Source of the DNA: Oxyruncus cristatus
Lineage: Eukaryota > Chordata > Aves > Passeriformes > Cotingidae
Length of the DNA: 64,000 bases
NCBI GenBank assembly: GCA_013399855.1
Contig: VXAY01002607.1
Location: forward strand, 267,599 to 331,598
Reading direction: 5' to 3'
Shown here: piece by piece, positions 13,101-23,500 of the stretch
How positions within the stretch are numbered: position 1 is the first letter of the stretch
Layout: each line of letters starts with the position of its first letter
Made by a program: the position numbers and the translations under genes
Notes under the pieces: generated by a model
What the model saw: only the letters and a program-made list of their open reading frames with translations
Told to the model about the DNA's origin: nothing
Database searches by the model: none

Positions 13101-16100
13101 ACTATTTGAGGTAGAAGTAAATAATCTTGGAAAAGAAGGTTTTTCCTTCAAGTTCTCTAAGTCACTGAGAGTCATAGTGGGTGGTGTCAGGGAAGAGGTG
13201 CTTTACCCTGAGCAATGAGAGGGATGCAGGGGAACTTGTACTATTGAGCTGTTTACTTTTTTCCAGGACTTTCTACCGGTTTGAAGCAGTTTGGGATAGT
13301 TCCTTGCATAACTCCCTCCTCCTCAACCGAGTGACACCATATGGAGAGAAGATCTACATGACCCTCTCTGCTTACCTGGAGGTGAGACCCCTGTGCCTTC
13401 CTTTGGCTTGTGGCTCAGGAGAACCATTTGAGACAGGACTCAGTGTGTACCTGAGATAAACACTGACTGGGCCGAGTGATTTCAGTCCTGAAGCCAGTCA
13501 AAGTGTTTGTTCATTTTCTGAGAACAGGGTGGAAAAATTTATTCACAGTTAACACCTTAATGTCAAGGTATTCCTGCCTGGCAGCACACGTGAAGTGAAG
13601 CTGGTGATCTCTGTGCCTCCTTTTGTCCACCTTTGTATCTGAAAATCCCCTGAGATCAGTGAAAGTTGCTGTGGTGTTACAAACACTGGCTTTGTGTGCG
13701 AGATGCTCTTGTTTTGTGTAGTGCAATTATTTCACCCACGGGACGCCTCAAGGCCCTTGACAGTTTTCTCCACCAAGCACCCAGAGAAGAACAACTCCCC
13801 AGAGCTGTCCCACTCGCAGGGCAGCACTGTAGCTTGGCACAGCTGTCTGCAGCCCCTCACTCAGTGCTGCTTTTCCTCTCAGCTGGACCACTGCATCCAG
13901 CCTGCAGTCATCACCAAGGATGTGTGCATGGTGTTCTACTCCAGGGACGCCAAGATCTCCCCGCCGCGGTCGCTGCGCAACCTCTTCGGCAGCGGCTACT
14001 CCAAATCCCCCGACTCGTGAGTTCAGTGGCCGGTTTGGGGACCGATATTTTTATGCCAATATGTGCTTTTTTTTCTCTCAGAGGGCATGGGGAGGACATG
14101 TTTTTCTTTGTTTCTTCCATGAAACTGTACCCGGTTGTGGGTTCTCCAGTCTGCTTTTGAACGTTCTTTCTTGCGTTTGTTCCGGTGAAACTCTGATGGT
14201 TTCTCTCTTTACTGACCAGACTGACAGTTGGGAAGAGAGTTCCATTTTTCAAGCTTGCCCATAGATGGTCCTGATCCTGACGTGGAATTTACTGCAGCAG
14301 CTGCTCTCCAAGTCCAGTGCAGGGTGGGGGGTAACACGGGGGAAATACCATTTTTAGAGATCTTGAAGTCTGTGCTGGCTGTTTTATGCAACGTTATAAT
14401 TCAGATCTAGTTCTAACTAACAACTATTCTTAAACTTCTACTTTGGGGCCCACTGAACTAAAGCTGATGCACTTTCTTTCTGAAGATAACAGTGTGTTTT
14501 TGTTTCCTTCTGCTTTCCTGTGAACAGCAACCGAGTCACGGGGATCTATGAACTAAGTTTATGCAAAATGGCAGACACGGGCAGCCCAGGTAAGCAGTCA
14601 CTGGGTGCTCAAGTGGTAAATATGAAATAGTGCAGAAAATTTCACGGGCAGAACAGAGTAAACACTTCTGTCCTGATGGGAAGCAGTTCCTGTGTCTCAC
14701 AGGAGAAAGGGAATGTTGCTAGTCCATAAAAAACTTACTCAGGCTTTTACTTTAGGCTCAGGCCTGTGTTTACTGTTAGTGAACGAAGATTTGCTGGGAA
14801 CTTGACATCTCTCACATGGGTATCTCAGGAAACTGGGCATGTGCCCGAGTCTTAGACTTAGGGACATGATACAAGGCTCATCACTGAGAGTGGAGATGGG
14901 TTTGGCAGCAAGAGAGTTTCCTCTTGGCCTTTTGAAGGTGATGGAAGGAATGTAGTTCATGTAGTATCAGTGTATTCTTCTTCTAAGACGTGGCAATTAA
15001 GTTGTGTTGAATTAAACAGAGACCAGCAGTTTGCATTGTGTCTTGGTCAGTAGTAAATATCTGAATGAAGTAAGAAAGCTGCACTAAATCAACATATCTT
15101 CGGAGTGTGTAATTGCAGCGAATGAAATCCTTGCCTTGTGCATTCCCAGCCAAACAGCAGCGTTGTTGGCTCTTCACAGATCTCTGATTGTTTCTTAGTG
15201 GCGTCCCCCTGGCTGTGGTTTTAACATGTCTCATGTTGGTTTTTTGCTGCTCAGGAATGCAGAGGAGGAGGAGGAAAGTCCTGGATACATCTGTGGCATA
15301 TGTGAGAGGAGAAGAGAACCTGGCAGGTTGGAGGCCCAGGGGTGACAGCCTCATCCTGGAGCATCAGTGGGAACTGGAGAAACTGGAGCTGCTGCATGAG
15401 GTGAGTAAAGAGATCAAAGTCAAGATTTAAATGAATTCTCCCAACAGAGAAGATACCAAGTGTGTGGCTCACTGCTGAGTGGAACCTTCAGCTCAGAATC
15501 TCAGTGTATTCAACAAAGGCAGATTCAGTTTCTAGTACCATTGTAAACTCCCTTCCCTGGGGAAAATGTTCCCTTCCCTGGACAGACGATACCGATTTCT
15601 CCTCCCACCAGGTGGAAAAAACCCGGCATTTCCTTCTGCTCCGTGAAAAGCTCGGTGACAGCATCCCCAAGTCCTTGAGTGACTCGCTGTCCCCCAGCCT
15701 GAGCAGTGGGACCCTCAGCACCTCCACCAGCATCTCCTCCCAGATCTCCACCACGACCTTCGAGAGCGCCGTGACGCCCAGCGAGAGCAGCGGCTACGAC
15801 TCGGCCGACATCGAGAGCCTGGTGGACAGGGAGAAGGAGCTGGCCACCAAGGTGGGGCAGGGCAGGGGCCTCCTGGGGCAGAACTGGGGTGCCAGAGGTG
15901 CTTAAAGATTAGTGATGAGCTTCTCAGATAGCACAGGGAGTGCCCAGCGTTGTGGGGGTTTCATTTTGATGTGTTCTCCGGTGAAATCATCCACTCACAC
16001 CACAAAACCACGGTGGGTTTGTGCTCTGGCTGTTCACTCAGCTCATCCCTTTTCATTAATAGTTCTATAAGTGAAACTTCCCAGTTTTATCGAGGGAAGA

Positions 16101-19100
16101 GATTATTCCCTTCTCCTTCTGGGATTTTTCACAGCAGTTTAAGAGTTTGTTTATTGTTTCCCGAGCTGCCCAAGCACGTCTTGGCAAATTGCCTCTCGTG
16201 TTCAGATTTCCCTGAAAATCTAAATGGAAAATTCTCTTTCTGTCTCTCGTTTGTTTTTCCCCCTCTTTAGTGTCTGCAGCTCCTAACTCACACTTTCAAT
16301 CGGGAATTCAACCAGGTGTACAACAGCATCAGTGATTGTAAGGTAAATATTCCATGTGGGACAATACACTATATTTATAGCACAATAGCAACAGATTTGT
16401 GGGTCATGGAATCTACTGATGCTATGGAAAGATAAACCACTTTATATTCATAAATTTTAATTTTCGGTCTGTTGGAAGTATTTGGCTGTTCAGCATCAGG
16501 TTCCAAAGAGCATAGCAGGAATTGGAGGTGGTGTGGACTTGGACTGTAGTACCTCTTCCAGTTTATCAGCAGACTGGAAGTGCTCTTACTGTCTTTCCCT
16601 CCCTACACTTTCCCGATGGAAAAGGATGAACTGACTCTTAAAAATTCTGCCTGTGGGCACAGGGAACCCCAAGTTGCAAACTGCATAATGTGATGTTCCA
16701 CTGAGGAAGTCAGGCTGTGAATAATCAGAGGTGCAGGATGTGATAACAAGCTCCGTCTGCACAAGTGCCATTGTATTTGATTGATTGATTTATTTATGGT
16801 TGCATGCAAAAGTTTGGCTACTGAGTAGGGAAACGGTTGATGGAAATACCTTTTGTGTTGTCTGAGCTGAGGGTTCAGGCAGGACTGAGCCCCAGCTGCA
16901 AACCCAGCCCAGTAACCCGTTTTGTCCCTGTGTTTGTCCCTGGAGCTGTCGGACATTTCTCCCATCGGGCGCGACCCGTCCGTGTCCAGTTTCAGCAGTG
17001 CAACCCTCACCCCTTCATCTACCTGCCCCTCTCTGGTGGATTCCAGATGCAACTCGATTGATCAGAAGTAAGTGTAGTGCTTTAATAGGAGAACATCAAC
17101 TTTTCAGTGCTTCACAAATCTCTTTGTGTTTTCTTAGTTGTTTTTTTTTTTCTCCTCTTTTCTTCCTTGTCCCTACTTTGAAATATTTCTCTCTACAGCC
17201 GCCTTGCCTTATTCCTCCAGTCCCTCTGCACAGTTATTTTTCCCCTTACTCCTCCAGTCCCTCTGCACAGTTATTTTTCCCCATTTGGAAGTGGTTTTTC
17301 CCCTTTGTGCTGGAGGAACACTGAGATACTTGTCATTCCAGGGACCAGGGCATCTGCAGTGAGCAGAATCCACAAGTTGTTTCAGTGGTCTGTTACAAAG
17401 ACCTACTAATAACAACCCAAATAAACCAGTTTGGCCACTGATCTCCGTTTGTCTCTCTCAGCTGTATCTGTAGCAGATATTTTTGATTGAATTTGGAATA
17501 ACTACTTAGTGAAATTACATGTAATTTGTACCTTCTCAGTTTAACATCCCTGAGGGGAGGAGTGCTGGTGAAGTGCATTTTACATCAAGGATGTGTGTCT
17601 GTGTTGTGACTATGTTTATCAGGAGAAACGAGGGAAAAGTGCAGTTATTGTAAGTTCTGTTCCACAGATATCAAGGAAAAATGCTATTTGATGTTGTGCA
17701 AAAGGGTCCCAATGTCTTAAAAAATTCTGGGCTGGAGGATGAAACTCCTAAGACAGGCTGGTCTGTAGATGCACTTAAAATTCCATTGTCACATTCAGTT
17801 GCTTTGTTGGGATTTACTTTTCCTTCTCCGCTTTTTTTCTAAAGGACACCAGAAGCAAATTCTCGTGCCTCCAGTCCCTGTCATGAGGTGGAACAGTTCC
17901 AGATAATTCCTGCAGTAGAAACTTCCTATCTTGCCAGAGCTGGAAAGAATGAGTTCCTAAACCTCGTTCCTGATATTGAGGAAATCAGGCCAGGGTAAGT
18001 TTTTTACTGTTGTGGCTTCCTGAGAGATGTCACAGGGGCTTTTCTGAGGTTTGCAGGTTCTATACCCTATTTGAGGAAGGAAAATTAACATGTGGCAGCA
18101 GAGCTGCAGGGTCCTGTGTGGTGGAGGCAGGACTGGGGAAGGTTGTGTTGATGTTTGATCTCTGCAGCTTTCGTTCTTTGCATCTTCTCAACGAGCAGGA
18201 TTTCCAGTGACTTAAATATGATGTTTGTTAGCATCAGACTCTGGCTGAAGTTCACTGAGAGATCTGTAGGGTCCTTCTTTTGAAGACACAGTTCAGCTTG
18301 TTACAGCAGAACTTTCCTGAATACTGTTGCAGACAAAGCACATGAAAGACCGAGTGTCTTACACAGGGTTTTGCAGTTAATAGGGGTACTCAGTAGGTAT
18401 TTAATTTAGGGAAAAACCTCTTCCTGTTAATGTGTGGGTTTTTTTTTTCCCCCAGCTCTGTGGTCTCCAAGAAAGGATACCTGCACTTCAAGGAGCCTCT
18501 CTCCACCTCCTGGGCCAAGCACTTCGTGGTGGTTCGCCGTCCCTATGTTTTTATTTACAACAGTGACAAAGATCCTGTGGAAAGAGGAATCATAAACTTA
18601 TCCACAGCCCAGGTGGAATACAGTGAGGATCAGCAGGCAATGGTAAAGGTCAGTCTGAGAGCTGCTGTTTGTTTGCCCACAAAGCAAGGGTATTACAGGC
18701 AGGAGTGGATCCATAACGTCAGGTGTGCCATCTCTGGTCCAAGCAAAATGCAGCTGGGAGGATGTCTGGGATCTGATGATTCTGCCCATGAAGTTCCCAG
18801 TTTGTTCAGGGTTTCTTGTGCTTTGGACACAGCCAGAGACTGAACCTGACTGCTCTTGCACATCAGATCAGGTTTTAGGGGCTGTGTGGGTGCCACCACC
18901 CTGTGTTTAGTTTTTGCAGCTTCCTTTGTGGGGTGTTCTGGGGTTGTGTGTTTTGTTTATTTAAAGAAAAACCCCACAAAACAACACACACAAACATCCT
19001 GCAAGGAATCAAATGAACTCCACGCTCGGGAGTTAAAACAATATTTTGTAGAAGTTAAGGACTAATAATATTCTGGAAATGACCAGTGAAACTTCAAAGA

Positions 19101-20113
19101 AAGCCCTCAGCTCTTGGAGGGGTTTAGGAACGTGGCAGAGCAGACTCTCCTGGGGGGGAATCGTGCCTCAGCTTCTGTGCTTTTAGACTCCAGTATTTTA
19201 AATTGTTTTCCGTCTTCCAGACACCCAACACCTTTGGAGTGTGCACAAAGCACCGTGGGGTCCTGCTGCAGGCCATCAACGACAAGGACATGAACGACTG
19301 GTTATATGCCTTCAATCCTCTCCTTGCTGGCACAATTCGGTGAGAGGCACCTCCTGGGCAGGCAGGGCTGAGGAGCAGGAGGGCAGGGAGAGGGTCAGAC
19401 CAGGAGCAGAGCGTTGGTCGTGGAATTTAGTCTTGTTCTGAAGAATCTTCACAAGTTGGGGGAGCTGAAGGAGGGAGGAGGGGAGGCAGAACTTCCCCCC
19501 AAAACAATCAGAAAACAAAGCACCCTGTATTTGAGGAACTGCAGGGGCTGCTGCTTTGGCTTGAGATGTTTTAACAGCCACACTTTCAACTTGTGGGGGA
19601 TGCTGCAAAATGGCTTCCTTGCATTGCCATTTTACAGGTTCCTGATGATGAGCTAAAGCAGAAACTCTCATTTCCTTCCCTTTTTTGAGCTTCTCCAGCA
19701 GCCTTCCCATTAACACAGGTCCCGGGCAGCCCCTGCTTCCTGGAGAGATCTTAATACATTGCAGTAACTCTTTCTGTCAGTTAAAAAAAAAAAAAATAAA
19801 TGAAAAACTAAGCTGTCACAGCATCAAATAACTTCTGAACCTTAAAAGGTTCTGCCTCCCTTTGAAGGAGCACAGCAGAGGAGTGAGAATTTTTTTTCTC
19901 GTTACAGCCCTGGATATGGTTCACTTTATTAATAAAGGGAGCAAACCAGGGCTGTACAAAAAGATGTAAAAAGTTGGACAAACTGGGGGGGCGCAGGGGG
20001 AGGGAGAGGGAGGAAAAATTAAACTTCCAGAATTCACCAACTGCTGCTTTTTCCCTTCTTTCCCGTGCAGGTCAAAACTGGCTCGAAGGCGCACGGGCCA
20101 GATGAAGTACTGA
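1069..20113 (+). CDS. KIF1B: KIF1B, kinesin-3 motor protein, C-terminal ~800 residues (21 spliced exons; 5' part outside window)
   Basis: KIF1B is a plus-end microtubule motor that carries synaptic-vesicle precursors and mitochondria. The motor and FHA parts are encoded upstream of the window. The exons visible here are 1069-1154, 1300-1429, 1844-2003, 2601-2691, 3210-3328, 4190-4245, 6908-7016, 7703-7769, 8675-8759, 9015-9120, 13267-13381, 13883-14016, 14528-14589, 15255-15400, 15612-15851, 16271-16342, 16946-17067, 17845-17994, 18456-18648, 19221-19339 and 20071-20113. All are bounded by AG and GT, and every phase joins. They total 2405 nt, that is 800 full codons plus a stop after a split first codon. 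The product closely follows mammalian KIF1B beta as I know it. It includes the conserved middle region ([19 protein letters not shown]), a serine-rich linker and a C-terminal PH domain that binds phosphoinositides on cargo membranes. The gene ends in [10 protein letters not shown]. Two additional in-frame candidate exons are listed separately. Confidence 0.97.
1300..1429 (+). CDS. KIF1B: KIF1B exon (window exon 2)
   Basis: The acceptor is TTTTTCAG and the donor GTAAGC. It encodes [20 protein letters not shown] to RMNEL and leaves in phase 1, joining to the next exon as Asp (G + AC). Confidence 0.95.
1844..2003 (+). CDS. KIF1B: KIF1B exon (window exon 3)
   Basis: The acceptor follows CCCTAAG. 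The donor GTAAGA splits an Asn codon (AA + C). It encodes the start of the conserved mid-stalk region, [20 protein letters not shown] to DIFCQF. Confidence 0.95.
2601..2691 (+). CDS. KIF1B: KIF1B exon (window exon 4)
   Basis: The acceptor is ATAAAAAG after a T-rich tract and the donor is GTGAGT. It encodes [14 protein letters not shown] to GFYHVQN and leaves in phase 0. Confidence 0.95.
3210..3328 (+). CDS. KIF1B: KIF1B exon (window exon 5)
   Basis: The acceptor is GCCTCACAG and the donor GTAGTA. It encodes [17 protein letters not shown] to LQGQDLN and leaves with a split Ser codon (AG + C). Confidence 0.95.
4190..4245 (+). CDS. KIF1B: KIF1B exon (window exon 6)
   Basis: A short 56-nt exon with acceptor TCTCTGTAG and donor GTGAGA. 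It encodes [18 protein letters not shown]. It leaves in phase 1, so either the 6908 exon or the candidate cassette at 4775 can follow in frame. Confidence 0.95.
4775..4975 (+). CDS. KIF1B: Candidate KIF1B cassette exon, 201 nt, in frame
   Basis: The segment is preceded by a pyrimidine/GT-rich tract ending CCCTCTGCAG and followed by the donor GTTAGT. It is 201 nt long and open in the reading frame set by the flanking exons. It enters and leaves in phase 1, so including it adds exactly 67 residues (beginning [13 protein letters not shown], ending ERAPKRDG) and skipping it is neutral. I do not recall this peptide in the main mammalian isoform, so I infer an alternative exon. A chance pairing of splice sites around an open segment remains possible. 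Confidence 0.6.
4976..6907 (+). other. KIF1B: KIF1B intron with short direct repeat
   Basis: Noncoding. It contains a two-copy direct repeat with a 23-bp period at 5136-5180 (TTAGAGAGAACCATGTAGAC, then TTAGAGAGAACCATATAGAT). A pure T tract lies near 6670 and a C/T-rich tract before the acceptor. I recognise no gene. Confidence 0.7.
6908..7016 (+). CDS. KIF1B: KIF1B exon (window exon 7)
   Basis: The acceptor is GCCTCAAAG after a long T tract and the donor is GTAAGT. It encodes [17 protein letters not shown] and [17 protein letters not shown]. It leaves in phase 2 within a Glu codon. Confidence 0.95.
7703..7769 (+). CDS. KIF1B: KIF1B exon (window exon 8)
   Basis: The acceptor is TCTCCCACAG and the donor GTACTG. 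It encodes [20 protein letters not shown] then HQ, in a conserved C2-like core of the KIF1A/B stalk. Confidence 0.95.
8675..8759 (+). CDS. KIF1B: KIF1B exon (window exon 9)
   Basis: The acceptor is CTCTCCCAG and the donor GTGAGT. It encodes [20 protein letters not shown] to ELVV and leaves in phase 1. Confidence 0.95.
9015..9120 (+). CDS. KIF1B: KIF1B exon (window exon 10)
   Basis: The acceptor is CCTTTTCAG and the donor GTAAGG. It encodes [20 protein letters not shown] to SSHSSN. It leaves in phase 2, splitting an Arg codon, which is the phase shared by the candidate microexon at 10581. Confidence 0.95.
10581..10607 (+). CDS. KIF1B: Candidate KIF1B 27-nt microexon
   Basis: The 27 nt are bounded by GTTTTTACAG and the donor GTATTT. 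It enters and leaves in phase 2, so inclusion adds nine residues (LFLDKDMPR) between SSHSSNR and TFYRF without breaking the frame. Upstream lies a near-consensus branch point CTAAC at 10551-10555. UGC motifs at 10524, 10537 and 10547 lie in the pyrimidine-rich tract, the arrangement known for SRRM4-dependent neuronal microexons. Splicing itself is inferred. Confidence 0.72.
10608..13266 (+). other. KIF1B: KIF1B intron, no recognised element
   Basis: The intron ends in the acceptor TTTTTTCCAG before 13267. Open segments on the minus strand near 12070-12528 and 12918-13175 match no family I know. I treat them as chance. Confidence 0.6.
13267..13381 (+). CDS. KIF1B: KIF1B exon (window exon 11)
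   Basis: The acceptor is TTTTTTCCAG and the donor GTGAGA. It encodes [19 protein letters not shown] to LSAYLE and leaves in phase 0. Confidence 0.96.
13883..14016 (+). CDS. KIF1B: KIF1B exon (window exon 12)
   Basis: The acceptor is TTTTCCTCTCAG and the donor GTGAGT. It encodes [20 protein letters not shown] to GYSKSPD. The Ser codon is split TC + C. Confidence 0.96.
14528..14589 (+). CDS. KIF1B: KIF1B exon (window exon 13)
   Basis: The acceptor is CTGTGAACAG and the donor GTAAGC. It encodes [20 protein letters not shown] and leaves in phase 1. Confidence 0.95.
15255..15400 (+). CDS. KIF1B: KIF1B exon (window exon 14)
   Basis: The acceptor is TGCTGCTCAG and the donor GTGAGT. It encodes [20 protein letters not shown] to LELLHE, a basic segment followed by a helix-rich stretch. 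Confidence 0.96.
15612..15851 (+). CDS. KIF1B: KIF1B exon (window exon 15)
   Basis: The largest coding exon here, 240 nt. The acceptor is CTCCCACCAG and the donor GTGGGG. It encodes [20 protein letters not shown], then a long Ser/Thr-rich low-complexity linker ending DREKELATK. Confidence 0.96.
16271..16342 (+). CDS. KIF1B: KIF1B exon (window exon 16)
   Basis: The acceptor is CCCTCTTTAG and the donor GTAAAT. It encodes [20 protein letters not shown] then SDCK, exactly 24 codons in phase 0. Confidence 0.96.
16946..17067 (+). CDS. KIF1B: KIF1B exon (window exon 17)
   Basis: The acceptor is TCCCTGGAG and the donor GTAAGT. It encodes [20 protein letters not shown] to SRCNSIDQ, Ser-rich. It leaves in phase 2 within a Lys codon. 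Confidence 0.95.
17214..17282 (+). repeat. Two-copy 37-bp tandem duplication in a KIF1B intron
   Basis: The block starting CCTCCAGTCCCTCTGCACAG at 17214 recurs at 17251. The two copies match apart from the short spacer. It lies within a pyrimidine-rich intron and looks like a recent local duplication. Confidence 0.9.
17845..17994 (+). CDS. KIF1B: KIF1B exon (window exon 18)
   Basis: The acceptor is TTTTCTAAAG and the donor GTAAGT. It encodes [20 protein letters not shown] to DIEEIRP and leads directly into the PH domain. A Gly codon is split GG + C. Confidence 0.95.
18456..18648 (+). CDS. KIF1B: KIF1B exon, PH domain part 1 (window exon 19)
   Basis: The acceptor follows a T/C tract ending CCCCCAG and the donor is GTCAGT. 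It encodes [11 protein letters not shown] to DQQAMVK, the first strands of the pleckstrin-homology domain. These include the basic KKGYLHF strand and the [15 protein letters not shown] strands that shape the phosphoinositide pocket. Confidence 0.97.
19221..19339 (+). CDS. KIF1B: KIF1B exon, PH domain part 2 (window exon 20)
   Basis: The acceptor is CGTCTTCCAG and the donor GTGAGA. It encodes [20 protein letters not shown] and the C-terminal PH helix [19 protein letters not shown] with the invariant Trp. Confidence 0.97.
19985..20010 (+). other. Potential G-quadruplex motif before the last KIF1B exon
   Basis: Four G tracts of 3 or more (19985-19991, 19996-20000, 20002-20004, 20008-20010) are separated by loops of 1-4 nt. 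They lie 60 nt upstream of the terminal exon on the transcribed-RNA sense strand. Confidence 0.6.
20071..20113 (+). CDS. KIF1B: KIF1B terminal coding exon and stop (window exon 21)
   Basis: The acceptor is TTTCCCGTGCAG. It encodes [13 protein letters not shown] and then TGA at 20111-20113. The mammalian tail is also short, basic and ends in KY. Confidence 0.96.
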
Positions 20114-20339
20114 GTCCATGTAATGTTCTCATCTGTCCCCCTGCCTCACCTCCTGGTAGATAGTGTTACCTCTCATTTTCTCGTCGTGGTTCTTGACAGT
20201 TTCTCTTGTATGTAATCCTGTGGCTTAACATCCCCCACCCGCCCCACCACTCCTTCGGCACATTTTCTAGGTATTCTTAACCCCACCTTGTTTCTTTTCA
20301 CCTGTACCAGAACTGTACTAGTAGCATGTGGCCAAACAA

Positions 20340-20540
20340 AAAGAGAAAGAAAAAAAAAAAAAACAAAAAAAAACACAAAAAAACCCACCCACAAAAAAAA
20401 AAAAAAAAAAAAAGGAGGGATNNNNNNNNNNNNNNNNNNNNNNNNNNNNNNNNNNNNNNNNNNNNNNNNNNNNNNNNNNNNNNNNNNNNAAAAAGGAGTG
20501 ATTATGCACGACTCGAAAAAGAAAAAAAAAATTATTTATT
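20340..20540. repeat. A-rich low-complexity tract containing an assembly gap
   Basis: Long A runs broken by C and G flank 68 N (20422-20489). The true length is unknown. Confidence 0.95.
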
Positions 20541-23500
20541 TTTTCTTATAACAGTTGTTTTTCCCGTTTCAACTGACCTTTTGGTGTCTGTCCCACCGTC
20601 TGTTGTTGTTGTCTGTCTGGACTGCTGCAGGGTTTTCATTCAATTTGGGACTTGGCAGTGGTCATTGGTTCCCTCAGGGCGAAGTTCCAATGCCAGGGAA
20701 AGATAAATTCTTCAATGTAGACATTACCCAGCCAGGAACTGCAATAGCTCCTCAGGCTTTCTGGATCCAGCCTCTAAATTTCAACTCTGTTGAGAGCTGA
20801 TATTGGACAAATCTATCTGGGCAGACTGGATTTTGGACTTTTTGAGTTTCCGGGGTCCAAGAGGCAAAGGGATGAGCTGGAAGAAGGTAGGGAACAAAGC
20901 AGGGAGGACTGGCCCGAAAAATCTGCCTCGAAGCTCCTGCTGTGGGGTTGCAGGTGAACAGTGCTTGGCTTTAACTCTTACCCAAAGCAGTTTCCACCAA
21001 CACTCCTCTGCCTCTGAGCTGAGGAAGCCGTGCTGATGCGAGGAGGAATAGATCCCCTGGCTGAAATATTAGATAAAATCCCCAAAATGTCAGATGCTCG
21101 GCCTTGTGTTTGGCAGATGGAGGGTGTTAAATGGGAAGGGAAGTGTGGTTGTTCCCTGGAGCAGGAGATCACCACTGAGGGCAGGTCTCCTCTTGCTGCT
21201 CCTGGTCCTGAGTTCTGCAGGAACAGTTCCCGCCTCTCTGGGAAGAGGTTTAGGGCTGTCACAGGCGTGTCAGGGTTGGCTGCTCTGGGGCTTCGTTCCA
21301 ACAGGCCTGTTTGTGCATCCCTGACGCTCAGGTGTCACCCCACCTGTCCACGGGGAGCATCCTCGGCCTAGGAAACACTTCCCAGCAGACTCAGCACTTG
21401 CAGTTTTCTCCAGGGAGCAGCAGGACACTCCCAGTTCCTTTTGGAATAGCTGTCACATGTCTCCTGCTTTCCCTGCTGCAGTTTTCATCAGCTGAACCCC
21501 ACTAATTAACTGGAGCTTCAGAGTTAGTCCTTCCTGGGGGACAGAGCAAGTGGATCCTGGTCCTGGTCAGTGGAGGGTCATAATTGGCTTCTTGGACATC
21601 AGCTGGGTGGTGTCAGTTCCTGACCTACAGTTTAAGTTCTCCTTGTGGCCAAAGCTTTGGCCTTTGCCCCAGGAAAGGAAAGCAGAAGGAATTCCCTCTC
21701 TCTGCCGGGTTTTTGGGGAGGTTGGGGGGTGTGTGTGTGTTTTACTGTGTTTCAGACTGCTGTGTTCTACTTCCTTGGGCACTGATAGGGCTGTGATCCT
21801 GGGGAATGGGCAGGAATTTCATCTGGAGCCTCTTAAGGGAGAGGTGAAAGGGGTTGTTCCACTATTCCAGCAGGCACATCTTGGCACACTCCAGCTCCAG
21901 AAGGTGGTTTGGATTCAGGTCACGCCTCGGCCGGTCATGCCATGCTTTGGGAATTGGCCAAGTGTACGTGGGACTGGAATCCACTGAGCAAGATTTTGGC
22001 TTTATGGGGTTCTCATTGTTCAATCAAGTGCACTGCACAGTGAGAGCTCCTAAAGCAGGGGTGGTAGAGGAGCAGGGAGAGGAGTCTGACGCTTGCTAGG
22101 ACATATCTTTGTATCTCAAGAGAGTTCTCGAGCTAAATCACCCTCTCCTGCTGCCTCTGTGGTGCTCAGATTTGTTTCAGAACTGGAAGCCAGAGTGAGG
22201 GAGCATCCTGGGGGCCCAGGAGCATGACAGGGATGGTTTTGTGGTTTGTGTTTTGTTTGGTTTGGTTGTTTTTTATTTTTTCCCTTCTGTTTTCTGTCTT
22301 GTTTAACTGTGTGTGACTCTAAATACAGTGATGATATTCCTTTGTTATGCAATGATGATAAAGCACTTCCAGTGTGTGGATAAGACTCTTTGTCCTGCAG
22401 GAGGGCTCCTCACACTGGAGCTAAGCTGATCTCAAGAATTAGGTTAATTCCAAGCATTAAGTTCTTGCTGCCATCACCACTGTTTATGATGGAAGTGGAA
22501 CCAGTTGGAGGAGGCAGAGTGACTTAGGTGGTGGTAGGTTGTGACACACTGAGAGCATTTTAACTTTTATCTTTTTCTTTTTTTTTTTTTTAACTAGAAG
22601 GAGACTAGTTTGCTAAGTCTTTGCTTTGGATAAGCCAGAGAATGAACTAAGTGGATATAGGCATTGCATGGAATCATGATTAAGGGATCTTCCTTTAAAA
22701 GCAGGAGGGGACAGATGCTTATTTTATGCAGAGCTGGAAGTGTTACAGCTGTGTTGCATAAATGTCACTCTTCTATCTAAAAACCCCAAGCAGCTTCTGG
22801 TGGCTTGATGTCTGGGTGGACAACAGATCATCAGAAGAGCAAAAGTCTGTTTTTAAGCATCAGTGTCTCTTAAAGCTGCATAATTTGTGGCAAAATAGGT
22901 CCTGTTGTGTGGAGTTCAAATGGGCATTACTGTTTTCTAGTCTGGCATAAAGGCAAACCAAGTGGTTTTTTTCCAATTACTGCATCCTGCTCTGAGGCAT
23001 TTGAGTTTCCCTGCTTAGAGCTGGACTGAAATCAATCCAAGTTTGCTCTGAAAAGATAACAAAGCAAGAAAAACCCCAAAAAACAACACACCTGAATTTC
23101 CATCCACTTCCAGGCTTAGCCCAACACGTGAGAAATTTCTCTTTGGGAACAGAGCGAGAAGGGGAAAATGTGCTGATTTGCCTTCTCCTGACACTTCCAA
23201 GCCCTCTCCCGGTTACCTGCTGTGTGTGTGTGGAGCCCCGGAGTCAAACAGCTCTTGGGACTCGGCCTCTGGAGATGAGGCATCTGCTGTGGGCCTGCCA
23301 GCCCAGAGAGCACACACAGGGGCGAGCCTGGAGGGCTTTCCCTGGGGAGGACCAGAGGGAAACTGGGCTGGATTTGGCGCTTTGTGTTCTTCCCTAAGAG
23401 GAAGGAGAAAATGACCCTTTTTGTCCATTGAAAATGATGTTGTTGAAGCTTCCTGGATATTTTAAAACTAAGCTAAACCTCCTATACTGTACTTTAGAAA

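Noticed and set aside
12918..13175. 85-codon minus-strand ORF that reads like protein ([10 protein letters not shown]..., [14 protein letters not shown])
   Set aside because: Considered as another exon of an antisense nested gene, but the candidate donor (GTGCAA) is weak and the phases do not link convincingly to the other segments.
19929..19935. AATAAA near the end of the last KIF1B intron
   Set aside because: It lies upstream of the terminal coding exon. With no sign of an alternative last exon I treat it as incidental.
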